From NCBI GenBank assembly GCA_017652805.1, contig JAGCAH010000223.1, positions 1 to 45,745 of the forward strand: a stretch of DNA of 45,745 nucleotides, read 5' to 3'. The position numbers and the translations under genes are program-made. Below, in pieces: positions 25,538 through 33,889 of the stretch (the stretch's first letter is position 1; every line of letters starts with the position of its first letter). Under the pieces are notes generated by a model. It made no database searches, was not told the origin of the DNA, and worked only from the letters and a program-made list of their open reading frames with translations. This DNA is from Thermoguttaceae bacterium. Its GTDB lineage: Bacteria > Planctomycetota > Planctomycetia > Pirellulales > Thermoguttaceae.

Positions 25538-27256
25538 ATGGGAAAGTCCAACCTGTCCGTCGAAAGAAAACGAAACCGAAGAAGGGCCGCAATTTCCGGC
25601 GCCCTGATTCTTTCCCTCTGTCTGACCTGCTCGGCCGTCCGGGCGCAGAACGCGTCGCTCTTGCCACAGCTGCGGTTCCGACAAAACAACACGTCGCAAG
25701 TGGAAAAGGCTCCTCCGGTCATCATCTCAAAGCCGATGACCCTTCGCGACGGAACCGGCTCGTCGACTCAGCGCGTCGCGAGGGTCGCGTCGGTCACCCC
25801 GGTGACAAGCGTCAGAAGCGCCGCGCCGGCCAATCTGCCCGACGATGACAGTCTCTTTGTGGCGCAGACGGCAGGAGCGGACAATCACTCCGACGCGCCG
25901 GCCGTTCCGGTCGAAAGCGACGCGCCAAAAGCCGACGCGCCTAAAGCCGAGCCGAAGGCCGCCGCCCCCGCCGGGGACTCCTCCGCGGCCTCCCCGGCGG
26001 TCTACACTACCGAAGGGGAAACCCTCGAAGAGGCATGGAACGCAGCTCTGTCAGCTTCGCGCGCCCTGTCGGCGAAAGATTACGAGCGGCTCGGAGCCGA
26101 GGCAACCGTCGGCGCCGCGCAGGGGGTCGGTCTGCCGAAGCTGTCGAACGTGACCGGGGCTCACGCCATATCCGAAGAGTTGGCGGTCAAAACCGACGTG
26201 GGTCTTTCGCGGATTAATCCGGTTCTTCCCGATGTGCTCGAAACGCCGCTCGCCGAAGAGAGGTTCCTCACCACAACGACCGCGCTGACGATCCCGATCT
26301 ACATGGGTGGACGCGTACGTAGCATGATCGAAGCGGCAAGCGCCGCCTCGTACGCCATCGGCGCCGGCCGGCAGATTCAGGAAAAAGACCTGAAATACGA
26401 AGTGGCGGAGACCTACTTCCTGGTTCTGCGCGTTCGTCATTTATACGAAGTCGCCGAAGAGGCGGAAAAGACGATCGCCGAACACGAGAAGGACGCCCGG
26501 CGCCTCCTGGACAACGGGATCGTGACGAAGAACGTGATCCTGGCGGCGGAGGTGGCGCACGCCAACGCCAGACAGGATCTGATCAAGGCGCAGAACGCGG
26601 TCACCATTTCGCAGGCGGCGTATAACAGACTTCTGTGGCGCCCGCTCGATACGCCGGTCAACCTGGCCGACGTCGATATCCCGAACCTTTCGGGCGATCT
26701 GGAATCGCTGACGCAGACGGCGGTCAGCCACCGCCCGGAACTCTCGGCGCTGGCGTACAAATCGCAGGCGCTGTCGGCCAAGTCGCGCGTCTACCAGGCC
26801 GACCGGCTTCCGCAGGTCGCGGCGATCGGAACGCACGACTACATTGAAAACTCGCACCTGAACAAGAACTCGTTCTTCACCGGATCGCTCGGCGTCGCGT
26901 GGACCCCGTTCGACGGCGGCGTGAGCCGGAACCGGCAGGCGGCCGCCCAATACGAAGCGATGGCGGTCACGCGCGAATACGAGGAGGCCGAATCGAAGAT
27001 CCGCCTTCAGGTCTATAAGAGCTGGCAAGACGAGCAGGAGACGCGCCAGCGCGTCCGCACCGCCGAAAAAGCGGTCGAAAGCGCCGAAGAGAACCTGCGC
27101 GTGGTCAACCGCGGATTCAAGGAGGGGCTGACCAACCACACCGAGGTCCTCGACGCGCAAACGATGCTCACCCACGCGAGAAGCAACTTGGCGAACGCCT
27201 GTTACGACGCGATCCTGGCGACCTACTACCTGCAGCGCGCCACCGGCGAGCTCTGA
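25538..27256 (+). CDS. TolC-like outer-membrane efflux channel protein
   Basis: A 572-residue outer-membrane factor. A basic, hydrophobic N-terminal signal (RRRAAISGALILSLCL) ends near VRA-QN. An Ala/Pro/Asp-rich low-complexity linker of about 110 residues follows. Two OEP repeats (about 165-350 and 370-570) are rich in coiled-coil heptads and carry TIPIYMGGRVRSMIEAA, YFLVLRVRHLYEVAEEAEK and FKEGLTNHTEVLDAQTML. The ATG at 25538 has AAGGAG 11 nt upstream; a GTG at 25526 overlaps that site. It is divergent from the pump/adaptor operon with which it presumably forms a tripartite exporter. Confidence 0.9.
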   Translation: MGKSNLSVERKRNRRRAAISGALILSLCLTCSAVRAQNASLLPQLRFRQNNTSQVEKAPPVIISKPMTLRDGTGSSTQRVARVASVTPVTSVRSAAPANLPDDDSLFVAQTAGADNHSDAPAVPVESDAPKADAPKAEPKAAAPAGDSSAASPAVYTTEGETLEEAWNAALSASRALSAKDYERLGAEATVGAAQGVGLPKLSNVTGAHAISEELAVKTDVGLSRINPVLPDVLETPLAEERFLTTTTALTIPIYMGGRVRSMIEAASAASYAIGAGRQIQEKDLKYEVAETYFLVLRVRHLYEVAEEAEKTIAEHEKDARRLLDNGIVTKNVILAAEVAHANARQDLIKAQNAVTISQAAYNRLLWRPLDTPVNLADVDIPNLSGDLESLTQTAVSHRPELSALAYKSQALSAKSRVYQADRLPQVAAIGTHDYIENSHLNKNSFFTGSLGVAWTPFDGGVSRNRQAAAQYEAMAVTREYEEAESKIRLQVYKSWQDEQETRQRVRTAEKAVESAEENLRVVNRGFKEGLTNHTEVLDAQTMLTHARSNLANACYDAILATYYLQRATGEL

Positions 27257-27281
27257 CGAAACAACGGCTGCGGAGAGCTGA

Positions 27282-27322
27282 GACGGGCTTTTCGGCACGG
27301 CGCCGAAAAGCCCGTCATTTTT
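27282..27322 (+). terminator. Terminator after the TolC-like gene
   Basis: GACGGGCTTTTCGGC pairs with GCCGAAAAGCCCGTC (right arm ending 27316), followed by ATTTTTC. It sits between convergent genes. Confidence 0.88.
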
Positions 27323-27345
27323 CGTTCCGCGCCGCGCGGCGCGCC

Positions 27346-28599
27346 TTACCGGCCGGTTGCCGAGACGGCGTTGCGGCTGGTCGCCTCGAACTGCATCTTT
27401 CGTTCTTCAGGCGAAATTTTATAGATCTGAACCGCGAACCGCTTCGCCAGGTCCGCTTCGAACTTCGATTTCAGGGAACGGAGCCGCTCATCTTTGATCC
27501 GCTTGGTGATCTCCTCCTGAACTTCGACGAAGGGGGTCCACCCCTCCCTCTGCCGTTCGAGAACGCAGATGATCGAAAGGCCCGAGTCGTCTTCGATGAT
27601 CCGCGAAAGGGCGCCGACCGGCAGATCGTCGCTGAAAAGCGCCTCGTCGATCGCCTGGGAGCTCAGTTCGCCCCGTGCGGTCCACCCGCAGTCCCCCCCT
27701 TTCGAGGCGAACATATCTTCGGAATCGGTTCGGGCGACTTTGGCGAACGCCGACTCCTGCCCTTCCCGGCTCGCGGCGCTCTTGACCGCGTTCCCCATAT
27801 AGGCGATTTTGCTATACGCATCTTCCCGGGTCGGGTGGTTCGAGAAATAGACGGTCATCTTCTGCCAGCGGACTTTTTCGTCCTTATGGTATTCGCCGCG
27901 GTGTTTTTCGTAGTAGCGGCGCAGGTCGTGCGAGGTCGGAACCCACTGGTCGGTTCCCAGGTTATACGACACCCAGCTGCTCGAAACGGTCTGCTGAATG
28001 AAAAGGCGGCGTTCCTCGTCGAGGGAACTTTCGAGTTTTTCCTTAAAGAGATCTTCCAGCTCGTCCTGCGTCTCGCAGTGCATCTGCTCGATCAGCGTCG
28101 GCAGATATTCGTTGTCGAACGCCTTGTTGAGCGTCTTCTTCTGCTCTTCGATTTCGTCTTTCGACCGCGAAACGATGTAGTCGTTGTAGAAAAGGAGCTG
28201 ACAGATATACTCTTCGAGAACCTGCGTGTATAGATGGTCGCTGGCGACGAACTCGTTCATCATGGCGACCCGGTACTTTTCGTCGAACTTCGCTTTTTCC
28301 TCTTCCGGCGCATCGTCTTTCATACGGAGGAATTCGAGATAGGCGTATTTGCGCAGCTGGTGGAAGATATCGCGTTTGAGGATCGATTCGTTCCCGACCC
28401 GGCCGAGCGTGTCGGACCCCTCGTAGTAGACCCGGCTCGAAATCACCGACGGCGAGATTCTCATGTTGTACGAACCCTCGCCGGCCATCGAGACCCTGTC
28501 GGCGCGCGGCGCGTCTTCCTGACCCGGAAGGGACGCGGCGACCCACAGAAAGAGAACGCTCAGAAATCCGGCGGCGGCGCGCCGCGTTACCTCTCTCAT
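27346..28599 (-). CDS. Exported parvulin-type peptidyl-prolyl isomerase (PpiC/SurA-like)
   Basis: A 417-residue periplasmic protein. A signal peptide (FLSVLFLWVAASLPG-QE) and a SurA-N-like helical region with GNESILKRDIFHQLRKYA precede the rotamase domain (about 235-345). That domain has the parvulin hallmarks DMFASKGGDCGWTARGELSS and LPVGALSRIIEDDSGLSIICV. Family members help outer-membrane protein folding. It follows the TIGR03009-like gene by 33 nt, so both are likely envelope-biogenesis partners (inference). Confidence 0.85.
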   Translation of the reverse strand: MREVTRRAAAGFLSVLFLWVAASLPGQEDAPRADRVSMAGEGSYNMRISPSVISSRVYYEGSDTLGRVGNESILKRDIFHQLRKYAYLEFLRMKDDAPEEEKAKFDEKYRVAMMNEFVASDHLYTQVLEEYICQLLFYNDYIVSRSKDEIEEQKKTLNKAFDNEYLPTLIEQMHCETQDELEDLFKEKLESSLDEERRLFIQQTVSSSWVSYNLGTDQWVPTSHDLRRYYEKHRGEYHKDEKVRWQKMTVYFSNHPTREDAYSKIAYMGNAVKSAASREGQESAFAKVARTDSEDMFASKGGDCGWTARGELSSQAIDEALFSDDLPVGALSRIIEDDSGLSIICVLERQREGWTPFVEVQEEITKRIKDERLRSLKSKFEADLAKRFAVQIYKISPEERKMQFEATSRNAVSATGR

Positions 28600-28632
28600 A
28601 CTCCCGATCCTCGGCGTACTTTCCCCCGTCTG

Positions 28633-29916
28633 CTAGTCCCGGCTCAGGCTCACGCGGCTCGGCGCCGCTTCTTCCTTTTTCCAGCCGAAATCGACTTTCG
28701 GTTCGATGTTCCAGAGCCCTTTATTGATCGAAATGTCCGAGAACCACAGCTCGGTGTAACTCTTGCCGTTCGAGTGGTACTGCCGCATGTAGTACGGCTG
28801 CAGGTCGGAAAGGCGCAGAGTGATGATGATCCGCTGGAACGACGCCGCGTCGCTCTGCTGGCGGGGCCACGCCTCGATCCAAACTTCCGAATCCTGCTTT
28901 TCCGGCTTGGTGATCAGTTTCATGTAGAAGCGGCGTTTCAGGTTGTCGGCCTTGGCGATGAAGAAGATCGGAATCGGCCCGTCCATCGTCAGGTCTTTGT
29001 TCTGCTGATCTTCGGCGATCGGGGTGACGAGCGCCACGCGGTTTTTGTAATCGTATTCGGTCAGGCTCTTTCCGTCGAGAACGAATTTCTTTTCGTCGAG
29101 ACCTTTTTTGTATTCCGGTTTCCGATTGCCGTTTTCGTCCTTTTCGTAGGTGAACTCGCCTTCGACATGATAGAGGAGCTTGTTCGGCGCGATGAACTTG
29201 AACTCGCCGTAGGTGTGTGACAGCGGGACGCCGCGTTCCTCGCCGTAGAGGCCGCCTCCCTGTTCTTTCGAGGTGACGTTACACGCCACCTTTTTGATGT
29301 TCTTGCCGAACTCCTCCCACTTCGCCAGGAACTGGTCCAAAAGCGCGGCTTCCTGCGGCGAGATGCGGAAATCTTCCGGCGGGGGAAGGATCCCGTCGTC
29401 GGCGTTTTCGGGAAGAAGGCCCGAATGGGCGTCGGCTTCCGGAAGTCGGGCGGGAGGCGCCTGCGGCGCGGCGGGCCTCCCGTCGGCGGCAGCGGCCGGG
29501 ATCGGGCCGCCTTGCGGGCGGGTATCCTGAGCGACTTTGATCGGCGCGCTCGGAGCGGTCTCGGGCGCGGAGAACTGCTGCGGCGCGGCGGGCTCTTCGG
29601 CGACGGAAACCCGCCCGGCCGACGAAGTCTGGACCGCGGGAATCTGCTGGGCCGCGAGGCGGCGCGTGCGGCCGTCGGCGGGCACGGCGGGGACGGAAGG
29701 CGTGGTTTTATACTCGGGAATGGAACGGACCGCCGACGCGTCGGCGACCGGCGAGGCGGGCAAGGGCGTAACGCTCCTTTCCGCCGTGTCGGGAGAGATG
29801 ATCGACTGATAGCTGTACTGCGCCGAAAGCCGGGCCGTCAGGAAAAAAAGCAGCATCCCTGCCGCCAGGCCGATCGACGTGTTTATCATATAGCGGGCGG
29901 CGTATCCCCGGCTCAT
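28633..29916 (-). CDS. TIGR03009-like, LolA-type envelope protein of Planctomycetes
   Basis: A 427-residue protein with an N-terminal membrane segment (residues 10-30, possible signal peptide ending LSA). A roughly 150-residue Pro/Ala-rich linker follows. The C-terminal domain (about 195-410) has LLDQFLAKWEEFGKNIKKVAC, then a beta-rich stretch (YGEFKFIAPNKLLYHVEG, LDGKSLTEYD). It resembles the Planctomycete TIGR03009 domain, which has a LolA-like lipoprotein-carrier fold. ATG at 29916 follows AAGGAG and GGAAGGA; the longer reading to 30159 is Arg-rich and lacks a start site. It is first in an operon with the PPIase. The carried ligand, if any, is unknown. Confidence 0.75.
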   Translation of the reverse strand: MSRGYAARYMINTSIGLAAGMLLFFLTARLSAQYSYQSIISPDTAERSVTPLPASPVADASAVRSIPEYKTTPSVPAVPADGRTRRLAAQQIPAVQTSSAGRVSVAEEPAAPQQFSAPETAPSAPIKVAQDTRPQGGPIPAAAADGRPAAPQAPPARLPEADAHSGLLPENADDGILPPPEDFRISPQEAALLDQFLAKWEEFGKNIKKVACNVTSKEQGGGLYGEERGVPLSHTYGEFKFIAPNKLLYHVEGEFTYEKDENGNRKPEYKKGLDEKKFVLDGKSLTEYDYKNRVALVTPIAEDQQNKDLTMDGPIPIFFIAKADNLKRRFYMKLITKPEKQDSEVWIEAWPRQQSDAASFQRIIITLRLSDLQPYYMRQYHSNGKSYTELWFSDISINKGLWNIEPKVDFGWKKEEAAPSRVSLSRD

Positions 29917-29995
29917 TCCTTCCACTCCTTGCAATCTCGTGAATCGATAGACTCCTCCCCGCGCCTCTCGGCCGGAGGGAGTCAGTCCCACCGCG

Positions 29996-30024
29996 TTTAT
30001 AGCGATTTTCGCCGAATGAGTAAA
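29996..30024 (-). promoter_or_regulatory. Predicted promoter of the TIGR03009-like/PPIase operon
   Basis: Minus strand: -35 TTTACT (30019-30024), 17 bp, -10 TATAAA (29996-30001). Confidence 0.55.
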
Positions 30025-30152
30025 GAGCGTTTTGCCCCTTCCGTCGGCCTCCGCCCTCGGCCGGGAAAAACGCGCCGGGGCGCGTCTCTTCCGCGGCTCG
30101 GGGAAAAGTCCCCTTTTTTCGCGTGAAAAACGTCCTTTTTTCCGGAACGGAC

Positions 30153-30181
30153 TGGACAAATCGGGAGCGGGTCTCTATAAT
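30153..30181 (+). promoter_or_regulatory. Promoter placing transcription start at the zinc-ribbon ATG
   Basis: -35 TGGACA (30153-30158), 17 bp, -10 TATAAT (30176-30181). The expected start is 30188-30189, where the ATG begins. Confidence 0.7.
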
Positions 30182-30188
30182 CTAAAGC

Positions 30189-30551
30189 ATGAAAGAGAAA
30201 CATTACGGCTACGGCCCGTGGGAATACCGCTACGTCTGCAAGAGCTGCGGAAGCGCGGTGCGGGAACCGAAGAACAAGTTGCCCTGCGCGGTTTGCGGCG
30301 GAGATTTCGGCCCCAAAACGTCGATGCGCAAGCTCTATCTGGAAGAAGAAAAGCCGTACGAAATCGTCGAGGTCGAGTACCCCCTCCCGAAGACGTTTCT
30401 CGACCGTGTTAAAGAGTTTTTCGGATTCCCCGTCGAGACCCGTTACGGAATCCGCGAAGAGAAGCGCCGCCCCTCCCGCCGATGGCGATGGCAGACTCAC
30501 GCCGAGGTCGAGGAGGAATCGGGGATCATGCGGCACGAAGATTTTCTCTGA
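30189..30551 (+). CDS. Small zinc-ribbon protein of unknown function
   Basis: A 120-residue basic protein. An N-terminal zinc ribbon has CKSC (C17, C20) and CAVC (C33, C36), set between YGPWEYRYV and FGPKTSMRKLY. The rest is polar, with PLPKTFLDRVKEFFGFP and an Arg-rich stretch (RRPSRRWRW) near 93-101. It is probably cytoplasmic. No family is recognised. No ribosome site is possible because the promoter puts the mRNA 5' end at the ATG, so this looks like a leaderless message. It is divergent from the TIGR03009-like operon. Confidence 0.7.
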   Translation: MKEKHYGYGPWEYRYVCKSCGSAVREPKNKLPCAVCGGDFGPKTSMRKLYLEEEKPYEIVEVEYPLPKTFLDRVKEFFGFPVETRYGIREEKRRPSRRWRWQTHAEVEEESGIMRHEDFL

Positions 30552-30661
30552 TTCACGTCTCGTTTCAAGCCGTTTTCATTTCGCGGCGCTCGCCGGTCCG
30601 TTTCGTTTCGTCCCGTAAAACGCCGCGGCGCCGGCCGTTTTTCGTCGGAACGCGCACGCAC

Positions 30662-30701
30662 AAAAAAGCGATACCGACCGATCCGAAAACGGATCGGCCG
30701 G
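30662..30701 (-). terminator. Terminator of rpsT
   Basis: Minus strand: a 12-bp stem (30674-30685 with 30690-30701, one G-T pair) with a TTTT loop, followed shortly by TTTTTT. Nothing else is seen in the 30552-30748 gap except a smaller CGGCT/AGCCG hairpin near 30725-30740. Confidence 0.75.
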
Positions 30702-30748
30702 CTCGCTTCATGTTTTTTACCGCTCGGCTGAAAAAGCCGAACCCCGAC

Positions 30749-31027
30749 TCAGGCGTTGGCGGCCTGTTTGGTCTTGAGGATGAGCTTCGAAAGGCGCGAC
30801 TTTTTGCGGCTGGCGGTATTCGGGTGCCAAAGCCGGCTTGAAGCGGCGGAATCGAGAGCGCTGCAGACACTCGGGAAGAGATTTTCGGCTTCGGCGACCT
30901 GCCCCTCTTTGAGGGTGCGGATCAGCTTCTTGATCCGGTTCCGGACAACCGAGCGCGCGGCGCGGTTGCGAAGACGGAGCTTTTCGTTTTGCCTCATTCT
31001 CTTGATGGTGCTTTTAATATTCGGCAT
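30749..31027 (-). CDS. rpsT: 30S ribosomal protein S20
   Basis: A 92-residue basic protein, the normal S20 length. It binds 16S rRNA early in 30S assembly. The N-terminus MPNIKSTIKRMRQNEKLRLR and the C-terminal HPNTASRKKSRLSKLI are characteristic. Only a weak GGAAAA ribosome site precedes the ATG, as often seen in S20 genes that are translationally autoregulated (known from E. coli, inferred here). A terminator follows on the same strand. Confidence 0.96.
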   Translation of the reverse strand: MPNIKSTIKRMRQNEKLRLRNRAARSVVRNRIKKLIRTLKEGQVAEAENLFPSVCSALDSAASSRLWHPNTASRKKSRLSKLILKTKQAANA

Positions 31028-31099
31028 GGTTTTCCAAAAAATTCTTTAGATGTTAACCTTCTGGCCGGTGAGACTGTACTAATCTATAGCGGCCGCCAA

Positions 31100-32500
31100 T
31101 TACTCTTGGCTACTATTATTTAGCTTTTCGGCCAATTTGTCTAGGAGGGGGGCGACGTTTTTATAGGAAAAATCTATCGCCGCGAGCCGTTCCAGCATCC
31201 CCTCGGCTTTTTTATAGAGCCGGAGCCCGGCGGCCAGGAGCGCGCCGCCGTAAAGGGCGCTCTTTCCCTGTTCCGAGCCGAGGTTCTTTCCGAACGCCTC
31301 GATCGACTTTTCGTAGTGGGTCAGGGCGAGCTTGTACTGTTTGATCTTCTCGAAGCATTGGGCGATCGCCAGGAAGCAGACCGCTTTGAGCGACTCGTCC
31401 TGCTGCGCCTTCTGCAGTTCGCCGATCGCCTCGCGAAACTGCCCGTGCGCCACGAGGAACTGCCCATATTCGAAATGGACCGCGGTCGAGTTCGGGTTCG
31501 CTTCGAGTTTTCGGTGAATCAGCGCCAGCGTCGCCTCGTCGAACCCCTTTTTGGCGGCGACAACTTTCGCTTTCGCCGCGTCGGTCGGATTCTTTTTATA
31601 GAGTTCCTGCGCCTGATCGAGGTCGAGCTTGGCGCGTTCGCGACGGACGTCGTCGTAGCGGAGCTGAAGGTTTTTGTCTTCCGGAAAATACTTGAGCGCG
31701 CGGCGGATGGTGTCTTCTTCTCTCCGGCGGTTCCCGCGCATATTGAAGAAGCGGATGTAGTCGTCCCACAGGTCGTGGTCGTCGGGGGTTTTCGCCAGTT
31801 TCTTTTCGAAGGCGTCCTCTTCGCTGATATGGTTTTCGGCGTTCAGCGCGGCTTCCTTTTCGGCGGCGGTCTTTTTCCGCTCCATGTGCTGCATCGTCTT
31901 TTGAAGGAGCAGGTCTTTCATCATGCTGCTCGCTTCATGGTCGTTCGGCTTGACGTTCAGAATCCGCTGGCAGCAGGCGATCGCGTCGTCGAAGAGGTTT
32001 CGTTCGGCGAGTTCGTTGGTCGCGTAGCGGTTCACCTCGACGTTGGTCGGGTCGCAGTCGACGGCGTGCTTTAAGAGGGCCAGCCCGGTCTCGTCGTAGC
32101 CCAGGCCGAGCGACGCTTTGCCCATCGAAAAGAAGACTCCCGCGTCCCACGGGTTGAGCTTCAACAGTTCGGCGCCCGCCTTAATCACATCTTCGTGCTT
32201 CGAGCGGGTCTCGGCGACTTTCATCTGCGACCGCGCCGCGCCCCCCTTGAGTTTGGCGAACCCCGCCCCTTTTTTGTTATTGCCGTATTTCATCCGCAGA
32301 TTGGCGACGAACGACTGGAGGTAGATCAGGTTCGACGGGGCGTTCGTATAGCATTGCGAGAACATCTCGTTGGCGTAGTCGAACTCGCCGGCCTGCATCT
32401 TTTGGTTGCCGAACTCATAGCATTTCTGGAGCCGGGCGCGGAGCGTCTGGGAGAGGTGGGAGTTCTTTGCGTCGTTTAATAAGTTGTCGTCTTGCGGCAT
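31100..32500 (-). CDS. Cytoplasmic tetratricopeptide-repeat protein
   Basis: A 466-residue soluble TPR protein without signal peptide. Repeats are recognisable at about 25-60 (AGEFDYANEMFSQCYTNAP), 110-175 (two units with LNPWDAG and LKHAVDCDPTN), 180-210 (FDDAIACCQRILNVKPND), 330-390 and 400-460. A charged helical stretch rich in Lys/Glu lies near 205-240. TPRs mediate protein-protein contacts; the partner is unknown. It follows mcsB by 33 nt with a CGGAG ribosome site, so a functional link with protein arginine phosphorylation is possible but unproven. Confidence 0.8.
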   Translation of the reverse strand: MPQDDNLLNDAKNSHLSQTLRARLQKCYEFGNQKMQAGEFDYANEMFSQCYTNAPSNLIYLQSFVANLRMKYGNNKKGAGFAKLKGGAARSQMKVAETRSKHEDVIKAGAELLKLNPWDAGVFFSMGKASLGLGYDETGLALLKHAVDCDPTNVEVNRYATNELAERNLFDDAIACCQRILNVKPNDHEASSMMKDLLLQKTMQHMERKKTAAEKEAALNAENHISEEDAFEKKLAKTPDDHDLWDDYIRFFNMRGNRRREEDTIRRALKYFPEDKNLQLRYDDVRRERAKLDLDQAQELYKKNPTDAAKAKVVAAKKGFDEATLALIHRKLEANPNSTAVHFEYGQFLVAHGQFREAIGELQKAQQDESLKAVCFLAIAQCFEKIKQYKLALTHYEKSIEAFGKNLGSEQGKSALYGGALLAAGLRLYKKAEGMLERLAAIDFSYKNVAPLLDKLAEKLNNSSQE

Positions 32501-32533
32501 CGTGAAAACTCCGAAAAATGAAACGGCGCCGGC

Positions 32534-33586
32534 TTACGCGAGTTCCCGGCGCAGGTATTCGGCGCGCCGGACGAGCGCTTCGTCGTCGTCGAGGGGCCGA
32601 CCCGCCGCCAGTTCGAGGTGGGCGGGCTGAATCCGCAGAAAGAGCTCGTCGATCTTCTGCGCGGGAACCTCGTCCTGAAGACCCAGGTGCGCCCCCATCC
32701 GCAGGAACGAAAGGTGCGTCATCGCCTCTTCGGTCCGGATCTTCCGCGCCGATTTGAGGATCCCGATACCGCGGTAGATGCGGTCGAGCGTCTGCTGCTG
32801 TTCCTTTTCGATGAGGCGCTCGCGCGCTTTGCGTTCATACTCGACGATCTTCGGGATCACCGTCATCAGATGGTGGAGGATCTCCTCCTCGGCCAGACCG
32901 AGCGTCGCCTGATTGCTGACCTGGTAGAAGTCGCCCAGCGGCTTCGACCCTTCCCCGTAAAGCCCGCGCAGTTCGAGATTCATGGTCTGAATCGCGCGGA
33001 AGGCGCGTTCGGACTCGTTGGTGAGGATCAGCGCGGGAAGATGGAGCATCACGCTCATCCGGGCCCCCGTCCCCACATTAGAGGGGCAGGCGGTCAGGTA
33101 GCCGTGTTTCTCGTCGAAGGCGTAGGGGAGGAATTCCTCGTAGCGGTTATCGAGATCGTTGACCCGCCGCCACGGGGTTTCCAGATCGAAACCGGGCGCG
33201 AGAGCCTGCATCCGGAGGTGGTCTTCCTCGATCACCATTATACTGAAATTCTCGGTGCGTTCAACCAAAACGGCGCGTTCCGCCTCGCCGTCGAGGAATT
33301 CGCGGCTGATGAGCTGCCGTTCCAGAAGGCAGAGCAGATCGGCCTGCTGCAGCTCCGAGGCACCCAGGAGAAGATAGCTGTCCGGTTCCAGGAGTTTGGC
33401 CGACGCTTCGGTAAACGAGGAGATGATCTTTTCGCGGTCGAAGACCGAGAGCCGGTCGACGAACGGGTAACCGGCCAGGTTCCGCGCCAGACGGACCCGG
33501 CTTGAAAAGACCACGTCGCTTTCGGGCCCCCGGCAGGCGAGTCGGGTATCGACGTTCGTTACGAGTTGAGCGATCCTTGCGTCCAT
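32534..33586 (-). CDS. mcsB: Protein-arginine kinase McsB
   Basis: A 350-residue ATP:guanido phosphotransferase of the bacterial McsB type, which phosphorylates arginines on proteins and marks them for ClpCP in Firmicutes. It has SSRVRLARNLAGYPF (28-42), the catalytic Cys167 in CPSNVGTG (same number as in Bacillus-type McsB), and FDEKHGYLT just before it. The C-terminal helical region is also present. ATG at 33586 follows AGGTG. No mcsA, ctsR or clpC is adjacent; instead a TPR gene follows and a tRNA precedes. The usual activator McsA must therefore be elsewhere or missing. Confidence 0.94.
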   Translation of the reverse strand: MDARIAQLVTNVDTRLACRGPESDVVFSSRVRLARNLAGYPFVDRLSVFDREKIISSFTEASAKLLEPDSYLLLGASELQQADLLCLLERQLISREFLDGEAERAVLVERTENFSIMVIEEDHLRMQALAPGFDLETPWRRVNDLDNRYEEFLPYAFDEKHGYLTACPSNVGTGARMSVMLHLPALILTNESERAFRAIQTMNLELRGLYGEGSKPLGDFYQVSNQATLGLAEEEILHHLMTVIPKIVEYERKARERLIEKEQQQTLDRIYRGIGILKSARKIRTEEAMTHLSFLRMGAHLGLQDEVPAQKIDELFLRIQPAHLELAAGRPLDDDEALVRRAEYLRRELA

Positions 33587-33671
33587 AAATCACCTGTGAA
33601 ATCTTCCCTGAATCTTCGGCGGAACAGGCGGCCGACAGAGGAAAACAGAAACGGCCGAAAAAAAACACCCA

Positions 33672-33707
33672 TAAAAAAACGATCCTAAGAGAGACTCTTA
33701 AGACCGT
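33672..33707 (-). terminator. Terminator after tRNA-Asn
   Basis: A 13-bp stem with two G-T pairs (33679-33691 with 33695-33707), followed on the minus strand by seven T. It separates the tRNA from mcsB. Confidence 0.8.
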
Positions 33708-33716
33708 TTTAGAGAG

Positions 33717-33789
33717 CGCCTCGACTAGGACTCGAACCTAGGACCCAGCGGTTAACAGCCGCTTGCTCTACCAACTGAGCTATCAAGGC
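33717..33789 (-). tRNA. tRNA-Asn (anticodon GTT)
   Basis: 73-nt cloverleaf. Acceptor GCCTTGA pairs with TCGAGGC, D stem GCTC/GAGC, anticodon stem AGCGG/CCGCT with loop CTGTTAA, T stem CTAGG/CCTAG with loop TTCGAGT. Discriminator G, no encoded CCA. Confidence 0.96.
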
Positions 33790-33833
33790 AACGGCGAGGA
33801 GGGGAAGGAGGAACCCCAAATCGCACGGTCTTT

Positions 33834-33861
33834 ATTCTATCCCTTTTAATGGATTGCGCAA
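33834..33861 (-). promoter_or_regulatory. Predicted tRNA-Asn promoter
   Basis: Minus strand: -35 TTGCGC (33856-33861), 16 bp, -10 TAGAAT (33834-33839). Confidence 0.55.
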
Positions 33862-33889
33862 CCCCACCCCCGGGAAAAAAACGATTTTT

